Below, one piece after another: positions 10,885 to 16,751 of a stretch of DNA of 16,751 nt. The DNA is from Gelatoporia subvermispora B (taxonomy: Eukaryota; Basidiomycota; Agaricomycetes; Polyporales; Gelatoporiaceae). Below the pieces are notes generated by a model. The model was not told the DNA's origin. It was given only the letters and a program-made list of their open reading frames with translations, and did not search any database. Made by a program: the position numbers and the translations under genes. Positions within the stretch are counted from its first letter, which is position 1. Each line of letters starts with the position of its first letter. Location of the stretch: assembly GCA_000320605.2 (NCBI GenBank), contig KB445833.1, positions 5,345 to 22,095 of the forward strand. The letters run 5' to 3'.

Positions 10885-11499
10885 TAGTGTTGTGCCGGGC
10901 CGGGCTTTCGAGCCCGAGCCGAGCCGGGCGGGCCCTCGTGGAGCCGGGCCGAGCCGAGCCCAAGCCGTCTTGAAGCCCGCTGTCAGGGCCCGGCCTGAAC
11001 TTTCGAAAGCCCGAGCCGAGCCCAAAAGCCCTGGGCTTCTAATACTTGTATAATTATTGTACAAGGCAGAAATAGATGATCTTAGACATACCTATATGTA
11101 AATTTCGCCATCTTAAGGTTGTGAAAAACCTTTCAGGATTAACTCCGAGGTCTCGCTGAAGTACATATGTGAGATCGGACTCGTGCAGAGATCACGTGAT
11201 ACGATGTACTTGCGTCCCCGCGTACCTTTCGAGGCATTCTCTTGCGACTCCTTGTCATGTTTTGATGCCTACAACATTTGTTCTCATTCAGTAAGTGTTC
11301 GTTCAATGCTTTTGTATAGCAAAAATGTTATATTACTTACTTACTACTCCATGCCAAAAGCCCGGGCTAAAGCCCGGCCGAGCCGGGCCAGGCCCGAGCC
11401 CTCCCCAGCGGGCCCGGCTCACGATTTTGAGAGCCCTGGGCCGCCCTAAGCCAAGCCCAAGCCCGGGCTTTCGAGCCGAGCCGGGCCGGCACAACACTA
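10885..11499. mobile_element. Non-autonomous hAT-type element with 8-bp target-site duplication
   Basis: The 615-bp element has perfect 14-bp terminal inverted repeats, TAGTGTTGTGCCGG and its complement, fitting the YARNG terminal pattern of hAT transposons. It is flanked by the exact 8-bp direct repeat TTCCGAAT at 10877-10884 and 11500-11507; 8-bp duplication is diagnostic of hAT. Each end carries a GC-rich arm of about 150 bp (10885-11040 and 11355-11499). The arms are packed with GAGCC, GGGCC and GGGCTTTCGAGCC motifs in both orientations, so they resemble hAT subterminal transposase-binding repeats and could fold back. The centre (about 11041-11354) is AT-richer and has no transposase frame. 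The element needs transposase from elsewhere. Intact ends and an identical target duplication suggest a fairly recent insertion into the RPN1 remnant. Confidence 0.93.
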
Positions 11500-11507
11500 T
11501 TCCGAAT
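11500..11507. repeat. Right target-site duplication TTCCGAAT
   Basis: This is the 8-bp direct repeat right of the hAT element, identical to 10877-10884. Confidence 0.93.
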
Positions 11508-12411
11508 CGGATTCTGAAGTCAAGGGATCATATACTGGCAGACACGCTCATGCGTGTTCTCGTGTGCCAGCTCCGCTATCTGGTCCGCAATCTCAAGTTC
11601 CTCCAAAAGGTCCACGGCGTACCCACGGGTTCCGGCTGCTTCACGCTTGACGCGCCCTCCGCCGGCTTGGCAGGCATCTCGACCTCTGCCTCCTCGCCTA
11701 GCTCACGCGCATCATATTCCTCGCCAAGTTCTGCTGCGAGATAGCGGACGTATTCGTGACCCCATGAGCCAGGCTCTGACAGAAGCTCATGCGAGTGCCG
11801 CATGCACGTGGAGAGTGGACGGTATCGGAGCGTGCCGCGTGGTTGTGTGTCGGAATATGTCATGGCGAGCACAGACAACATGTCAGCAAACAGGACCTGA
11901 ATATGGAATGAGTAGTGCCCCTTTCTCAATCACTTCTGAACGAACCTTGTCGTCTGAAGGTGTCCATGTCTCGTACAGAGCGTGTAGCCCGAGGTAATGA
12001 GGATGGGGGAGCTTGAGGGCTGCGGGTACAGAGGTCAAGGGTGGTGATGTTCTGATGAGTGTCCGAATTTATGTGATGATGTTGGTGTTCTAATGAGCAT
12101 CCGCAGAGTCTCAAGGGTCGGTCAGTCTTGCTTAAAGCTCCTTGTTGCTGTCCTGGAACGAGCCGGTGAGCCAGGGATTCTTCATTCGCTTGCGAGCATC
12201 TCACCTTGAACCGTTCGACCAGCATCTCGAGCTGCTCCTTCAGCTAAAGATCCTCCTCAGTACTTGGAAGGATGACTAAAGGACCACTCTTACCAGGTCT
12301 TCGCCGTGCCAGTCCATCTCCTCGGTGTCCTCCCTCTAACGCACCAATCTATCCCACCTGCTTTTCCACCCAGCGTGCCATGGCTGCGGGTCGCGCAACA
12401 CGTGTGCGCGT

Positions 12412-12765
12412 ATGACCGATTTGGAGGTGAGGGCAGCGAAGAACGCGTCTTCGGATGGGATGGCCTATGAAGGCGAGCGCGCGTGGATGCGAGCGCGCGT
12501 TGCGAGTGTTTGGTCGCGTGGGCGCACCTGCACTGTGCGACACATGGGCGTGCACACCGCCGTGTACAACTACTTCACGACGCACTCTGACCCTGCCGCG
12601 CACGGCCCCGTCGCAGGTCTGGGTATGCTCTTGCCGCGCACAGCGGACAAGGCCACGGCGAGCGGGTTTGACCTCTACGACCAGCTCGACCGCTTCTACG
12701 CGGACGCCGCGCATGAGCTGAACCCCAGCGCACCACACGACGACGTGATTTTCATTTTGCTTCTG
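12412..12765 (+). pseudogene. N-terminal cullin-family fragment
   Basis: Cullins are scaffolds of RING ubiquitin ligases; their N-terminal repeats bind adaptor proteins. The plus frame contains HTAVYNYFTTHSDP, matching the cullin YT.VYNYCT helix with the usual Tyr and Cys replaced. It then has GFDLYDQLDRFYADAAHEL and APHDD, matching the G.DLY..L..YF segment that follows. Spacing between the two blocks fits the first cullin repeat. The upstream part (12412-12535) is weakly similar and the true start is unclear; an ATG at 12412 is the convenient limit. Similarity ends at about 12765, just before a truncated SFP1-like gene. The rest of the cullin repeats, the cullin homology domain and the neddylation site are absent, so only about 100 of 750-800 residues remain. 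It lies close to the RPN1 remnant on the opposite strand. I cannot assign it to a specific cullin. Confidence 0.65.
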
Positions 12766-12839
12766 TGCGAACAAAGCAAGCATGAGCAAATAGAGGTATA
12801 CGGCAGTCGGTGGGTCCACCACCAAAATCAACCTCCTAG

Positions 12840-14610
12840 TCCTTCCGAGCAGGCTCCTTCGGCACCCGTTTCTACTCAAGCGTGTCCCCGGGGCAATTCC
12901 TCGGTCCGTTCGAGTGAGTATATGCATATGGCGACGATTGTACCCATCAAGATCACCCGCTAATGTAACCGCACCGCTTCTGTAGCACCGACAACTTCAA
13001 GTTGGGCAAGCTGTCGTCTTCATTAGAGAGCGATCGCGGTTCAATGATGAATGCGCTCAGCAGGGTTGAGAGGCAGAATGAGCTGGTGAGTCACTCTCGG
13101 TCCCTCCGCTCCGCAGTCTCATGATATCTAACACTCCGAATCCAGTGCTACGACTACACGTGCTGCGGCCAGAATCTCACGGACCTGCACGCACTTGTGG
13201 ACCATTTCAAGGAGTGTCATGTCATCGATGTCGACCCATATGCACCGCAAGTGCCGGTGCCTCCATCCGCACCTGCAACTGACTCCCAAGCAAGCTCGTA
13301 CTTCCCAGACCCAAGCGCGCATGCGGCGCCTACATCCCAAGGTTCATTCGGCCCGGACGACATGGACCTTGATGTCGATAGGACAAGCGCGCCCTCATCA
13401 TGTGCGCCGTCGCCCCTTGACACCCCCGTCTCGACTCCGCTCTCCTCTTATGGCTGGATGTACCCTAACTCCCCACCTACATCCACATGCTCTTCTCCCG
13501 GGCCCATCTCCATGTTCGAGATGACGACTGTCCTTCCGTCACGCTCTGGACACTCCGCGCTCTCTGTCGGCTTTCTCACCGCATCTCGCACATCCCATGG
13601 CAATGTCTCGATGCAGGCTGAAGCGTTCAACGCTTACGCGGGTTACTCGGACTACTCCGCCCTCATGCCGGGCTCTGTCCCCTCTACCCCAGTCTCATCC
13701 GCACCCTCGCCGGAGGAGAGAGGCTCGATCGACCCAAGCAGCACCTACATGCATCGCTCCGCTTGTGTTCCTCCAGCACTCATCCTGAACAGCATCGCGA
13801 CGACCCCCGACAGCACTCCCTCGTCGTCTCGCGTAGCCTCTCCCGCGCCGGGCCAGACGGTGTTCCGCGATGTCACTGCAGCCAGCTCTTCATCTCAGGC
13901 GTCGTCGTCCGCTTCCTCAAACGCCGCATCGCAGACCCCGCGCGTGTCAACAACCCTCTCGCGACCCACGTTGTCGCTGCTGCTCTCGAAGCCGTTCAAG
14001 TGCCCAAAGCCGAACTGCAATAAGTCATACAAGCAGACGAACGGCCTCAAGTACCACATGACGCGCGGCTCGTGCAACTTCGCACCGTCGAAGGATCTTG
14101 AGCAGCTGCGGCAGATCCTCGCGAGCAAGCAGAACAGCAAGGACGTTGACGAGCCGATCTCGGACGCGGAGCTCCACAAGGTAGAGAAGGAGGCCGAGCG
14201 CCGGCTGCGCCCGTACGCGTGCTCGCGTCGGCGACTGCGAGCGGCGGTACACGAACATGAAAGGCCTGCGGTACCACTACCAGCATTTGGGCGACCACGG
14301 CGCAATTGGGCTCGCGCTCCTCGTGAGCGGCCAGCACGAGTGCCTCCAGCACACCAAGTTGCACCAAAACTCGCACCACAACACGCCCACGCACCCCACA
14401 CAGACAAATGCGCCCGCGACGTTGTCCCCGCTCGCCGGCACGCAGGGCCGCGTGTACACCCCGACGCCCGTTGCCCCCGCCCCCGCGCTTCCGTCGTACC
14501 AGGCTGCGGCGTTGGTCCCCCCGCCATACTAGCACACGATGCAGCAGCAGCAGCAGCAGTATGCCGCGCAGATGCAGATGCCGCTGTACATGATGCTCAT
14601 GACCCAATAG
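12840..14610 (+). pseudogene. SFP1-like split C2H2 zinc-finger factor, N-terminally truncated, one frameshift, early stop
   Basis: SFP1-type proteins are nuclear C2H2 factors; yeast Sfp1 controls ribosome-biogenesis genes. Exons 12840-12913, 12986-13085 and 13146 onward splice in phase through 72- and 60-nt GT-AG introns. They give SPGQFLGPFDTDNFKLGKL, VERQNELCYDYTCCGQNL and DLHALVDHFKECH, the first Cys/His cluster. A long Ser/Pro/Thr-rich linker follows, then finger 2, FKCPKPNCNKSYKQTNGL plus KYHMTRGSCNF (about residues 344-366). Finger 3 begins RPYAC at 14214. One extra base at 14223-14226 moves the rest, VGDCERRYTNMKGLRYHYQH, to another frame. That frame stops at TAG 14530-14532; without it the frame continues 25 residues (polyQ, then MPLYMMLMTQ) to TAG 14608-14610. 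In finger 2 the family has His where Arg stands (CGC 14064-14066), by my recall. The start is missing: a TAG lies in frame at 12837-12839, where an AG acceptor also fits, and the sequence before it is the cullin fragment. The middle is well conserved, so the copy is young or the frameshift is an error. Confidence 0.82.
14540..14560 (+). repeat. Short CAG microsatellite (poly-Gln)
   Basis: About six CAG units lie between the premature TAG and the downstream TAG of the SFP1-like copy. In the original frame they encode a glutamine run. Confidence 0.8.
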
Positions 14611-14794
14611 GCATCGTGATGGGCACCGTCGTCGCTGTCGCCTTGCGCTCCGTCTGCCCCCCCTCCCCCGCTCATGCCTGTTTCCCGTTTCAGTTGATGA
14701 CTCGTTTGCTGTTTTTCCTAGACCGGGCTGCCCCCGCGTCGCCACACGCTTCACCATGTAATCGTCCCTCCTGTCCGCGCGTGGGCGCAGCCCC

Positions 14795-14800
14795 AATAAA
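14795..14800 (+). terminator. AATAAA polyadenylation-type signal
   Basis: AATAAA occurs 185 bases after the downstream stop of the SFP1-like copy and is followed by an A-rich stretch. This suggests the 3' untranslated region was copied with the gene. The position is plausible for a fungal 3' end; actual cleavage is not shown. Confidence 0.5.
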
Positions 14801-15055
14801 GCCAGAAAAAGTTTAGATTCATACATAATGTTGTTCTCCCAATTTGTTCATACGTAATTGTACTGTGCTTGCCCTACTCTCTGGTTCGTTGGTGCCGGTC
14901 CTCTCCTGTCTTGTTCTCGCTCGCACCATATGTTTTACTTAGTATAATGTTGGTCACTAGTTGCTACGCGCTCTACACCCCGCTTTACACCCCGTAAAAA
15001 GCTACGCCACTGTCTTACTGCTGTGCGCGCATGTAATGCGCGCGGAGGGGACGAG
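14801..15055. other. Short AT-richer spacer between the SFP1-like copy and the transposon arm
   Basis: No gene was seen. A near-duplicate CTCTACACCCCGC / TTTACACCCCGT pair lies at about 14970-14995, just before the hAT-related arm. Confidence 0.4.
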
Positions 15056-15213
15056 TAGTGTTGTACAGGGCCGGGCTTTGAGGCCCGAGCCGGCCCGTGT
15101 GGGCCCTCTGAGGCCAGGCCGAGCCCAGCCCGAGCCACCTGCAGGCCCTCCACGAGGGCCCGGCTTTGTACGCTGCAGGCCCAGGCCGAGCCCCCAAGCC
15201 CGGGCTTCTAAGC
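15056..15213. mobile_element. Solo arm related to the hAT element at 10885
   Basis: It begins TAGTGTTGTACAGGGCCGGG, close to the left end of the complete element (TAGTGTTGTGCCGGGCCGGG). It continues with GC-rich GAGCC/GGGCC motifs over the same length, ending CCCGGGCTTCTAA where the complete element has CCTGGGCTTCTAA. No matching right terminus (CAACACTA) was found before the telomere, and no 8-bp duplication could be paired. It is therefore a truncated copy, or a divergent short relative whose right end I cannot define. Confidence 0.72.
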
Positions 15214-15310
15214 TGTGCAAATGCTCGTAGAACGTGCTCGGGGCGGTTATACTCACAACCCGCACGTGTCTACTGAACGTCTATTTTGCCGAATTTGACG
15301 TACCTTGTGA

Positions 15311-15972
15311 TCGACAACACCCTATTTATCAATGCTCATTCTTCTTTTATGGCTCGACAGTCTCCATATTCGGCCTCTCGTCGACACTCTTGGTTTACCA
15401 CGTGCACAAGGTAGCAAGCGAACACATGCGGAGGCGATGGAAGTTGAGGATGCAAATTCATTTGCAGCCGCATCAGAAGCTGCCAAAAGATGGCGAGTTG
15501 AAGACCAACACCATTACGCTGAGCAAGTGGCAGAACTCAAGAAGGCGCTCTCATTCTATGAACGACAATGTGCATTTTGCAAAGCAAGCAGCACAGAAGG
15601 GACATGCAACGACTTGCTAGTTTGCAAGACACTTGAACGTGTGGGACGAGGTGCATTTCTAGACTGGCACAAGATGTTACGCTACAGCAAGCTTAACATT
15701 GGCACTTGCTTCTACTGCCATGTTCCACAGCTCAGCAATGACCTTTACCCAGAGTTTCACAGTGTCAGTGGTGAGATGTAGTTGCTCCAGTCGGATGGGC
15801 TATCTACACTCAGCCAGAAATATGATCACTGGCGGAAAGAATTTTCAAGTGCACCTGGAATTCAGAGGCCAAGTTTGCAAACTGGTGTGTAGCGCAGTGC
15901 AATGAGTCAACGAACATGTGCGCACTCTTGCTATGGTACCACAAGCAACAAGCACAGCAAGTGGACAGGTGA
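15311..15972 (+). pseudogene. C-terminal remnant of a telomere-linked RecQ-type helicase
   Basis: Many fungi carry RecQ-like helicase genes as the last gene before the telomere. The frame 15311-15781 encodes a hydrophilic helix (HYAEQVAELKKALSFYERQ) and then a Cys-rich module. The module reads CAFCKASSTEGTCNDLLVC, FLDWHKMLRYSKL and TCFYCHVPQLSNDLYPEFH, which resembles the C-terminal region of basidiomycete members as I recall them. After a frame change at about 15774 the homology resumes as VVAPVGWAIYTQPEI. An in-frame TGA follows at 15823-15825, then LAERIFKCTWNSEAKFANWC, ESTNMCALLLWYHKQ and a final TGA at 15970-15972. The helicase core with Walker A and DEAH motifs is absent; about 220 of more than 1000 residues remain. 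Transcription would point toward the telomere. The 5' break lies next to the solo hAT arm. Family assignment is from pattern memory, not a search. Confidence 0.62.
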
Positions 15973-16618
15973 TAAGATATGACAGTGCGTACAACCACTA
16001 CAATAATAACTACTTGAACAGAACAACTAACAAAGGTGTCAAGCAGTGTACAGTAGGGCCAGACTCTTGTAAGAACAAATTATATAGCGGACATAATAGC
16101 ACTTGTGAATGTAAATAGCACGCACCATAGGGAGGAAATAGCAAGGATACGACTCACAGATGTGAAGTCAGGACAAGGATATGAAGGCATTGTATGAACA
16201 AGGGCAGTGTAACAAGAAGCATAAGGATGAGCACAAGGACAGACAAGAATGGTGAAGCATAGCATCATCATAAGCACAAGCAAGAAGGCAAGATGGGGGT
16301 GAGTCAGTGACTGGATGACAAGCAGGAAGCAAGGATGCAAAACAAGGACAAGTAAGTGAAGGAGAGATAGAAGCAGCAAGTAAGACAGCACTAAGTGAGA
16401 TAGCAAAAAGCAAAAGGGTAGAAGTGAGAAGAAGTGAAGGGAATAGAAAGTGTGAGAATACAACATAGTAGGCCAGCTAAGGCGGGGATAGAGTGAGGAC
16501 AGCAGGGTAAAGTGAATGAAGGGAAGAAGACAATGAGGGGAAGATAGAGTAACAGAAGGGATTACAAGTGAGAAGAAGCAAGATAAGAAAAGTGAGTGAA
16601 GGAATTAGATGAGAGGAT
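15973..16618. repeat. Purine-rich subtelomeric region with a loose 80-bp periodicity
   Basis: From about 16120 the plus strand is dominated by A and G (AAG, GAAG, AGTGAG words), with C and T sparse, right up to the telomere. No coding frame was seen on the plus strand; minus-strand frames are Leu/Ser-rich reflections of the composition. A motif AGTRAGTGAAGG or close variant ends at 16362, 16440, 16522 and 16602, spacings 78, 82 and 80. This hints at a decayed tandem array. Confidence 0.6.
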
Positions 16619-16751
16619 GAGGGTTAGGGTAGGGTTAGGTTAGGGTTAGGGTTAGGGTTAGGGTTAGGTTAGGGTTAGGGTTAGGTTAGGGTTAGGGTTA
16701 GGGTTAGGGTTAGGGTTAGGGTTAGGGTTAGGGTTAGGGTTAGGGTTAGGG
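16619..16751 (+). repeat. Telomere, (TTAGGG)n
   Basis: Telomeric repeats run to the last base. The distal 66 bases (16686-16751) are eleven perfect TTAGGG units. The proximal part (16621-16685) mixes seven TTAGGG with three TTAGG and one TAGGG. Older variant repeats inside and uniform repeats outside are typical of a real chromosome end maintained by telomerase. The G-rich strand reads 5'->3' outward, so this is the right-hand end. Confidence 0.98.

Larger units (their letters stand above)
10466..12293 (-). pseudogene. RPN1: Truncated, mutated copy of 26S proteasome subunit RPN1, interrupted by a hAT element
   Basis: RPN1 (PSMD2) is a scaffold of the proteasome 19S base that binds ubiquitin receptors and shuttle factors. 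On the minus strand the homologous pieces run in protein order. They are LKEQLEMLVERFK (about 12243-12205), LETLRMLIRTPTSS (about 12130), TSVPAALKLPHPHYLGLHAL (about 12040), then LFADMLSVLAMTYSDTQPRG and GSWGHEYVRYLAAELGEEYD (about 11900-11700). AVDLLEELEIADQIAELAHE follows (about 11610-11550). Beyond the transposon come LLLPPDDVAVLRTAHTIYGQ and GRPVMKRQLALLLARARV (about 10840-10640). This is roughly residues 40-350 of a protein of about 900; the toroid repeats are absent. Damage includes a TAG where the family has Gln (12246-12244), stops and frame changes near 12160-12060, a frame change near 11640, and loss of the 3' two-thirds. Candidate introns have AG acceptors at about 12257 and at the 5' edge of the LFADM exon. 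The hAT element sits in what looks like an intron between CQYMI and the CAPLLLPPDD exon, whose acceptor is TTATCAG. No functional subunit is expected. Confidence 0.88.

Noticed and set aside
10742..11053. Plus-strand open frame over the left hAT arm
   Set aside because: It reads antisense RPN1 and then transposon arm repeats; no independent protein signal.
13197..14816. Single 539-codon open frame as an intact gene
   Set aside because: After 14222 this frame is Arg/Ala/His-rich noise, while the true finger-3 sequence continues in another frame, so the apparent length is a frameshift artefact.
15642..15649. GGGACGAG as a possible target duplication for the solo hAT arm (matches 15048-15055)
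   Set aside because: It is not preceded by a hAT right terminus (CAACACTA) and lies within the helicase coding remnant, so it is probably coincidence.
1..16751. CRISPR array, tRNA or rRNA genes, biosynthetic cluster, viral or toxin genes
   Set aside because: Looked for evenly spaced repeats, tRNA T-arm sequences and diagnostic protein motifs; none was found.

Overview
The window is the right-hand end of a fungal chromosome. It finishes in a (TTAGGG)n array (16619-16751) with the G-rich strand running 5'->3' off the end, as expected at a right telomere. GC-rich coding DNA, GT-AG introns of about 50-90 nt, a telomere-linked-helicase-like remnant next to the telomere, and protein segments that read like mushroom-type orthologues (NAP1, RPN1, SFP1-like factor, cullin, fungal AAA ATPase) all point to a basidiomycete, probably an Agaricomycete. 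This is inference from recognition; no search was run.

Layout. 1-63: possible 5' end of a minus-strand gene leaving the window. 64-2150: nothing recognisable. 2155-2592: piece of an AAA ATPase domain in three exons, decayed and truncated. 2593-4000: nothing recognisable. 4003-5110: GC-rich degenerate minisatellite built on a GCGGTTC core. 5699-6486: 5' half of a nucleosome assembly protein (NAP1) gene with a frameshift and no 3' half. 6728-8692: three-exon gene for a cysteine/histidine-rich protein, the only gene here that looks intact. 8693-10037: nothing recognisable. 10038-10440: imperfect tandem duplication. 10466-12293 (minus): truncated, mutated copy of the 26S proteasome subunit gene RPN1, split by a 615-bp non-autonomous hAT transposon (10885-11499) with a perfect 8-bp target duplication. 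12412-12765: N-terminal cullin fragment. 12840-14610: SFP1-like split zinc-finger factor lacking its N-terminus, with one frameshift and an early stop. 15056-15213: a single arm related to the hAT element. 15311-15972: C-terminal remnant of a telomere-linked RecQ-type helicase. 15973-16618: purine-rich subtelomeric DNA. 16619-16751: telomere.

The genes do not form a pathway. Five of the six recognisable genes are partial copies of housekeeping or regulatory genes, broken by frameshifts, stops, missing ends or transposon insertion, as in subtelomeric segmental duplication or fragment capture followed by decay. I found no defence system, CRISPR array, biosynthetic cluster, tRNA or rRNA. The most informative structures are the hAT insertion in the RPN1 remnant, the unbroken reading frame joining the NAP1 half-gene to the zinc-finger gene, and the helicase remnant beside the telomere. 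Several frameshifts could be assembly errors; raw reads would settle that.
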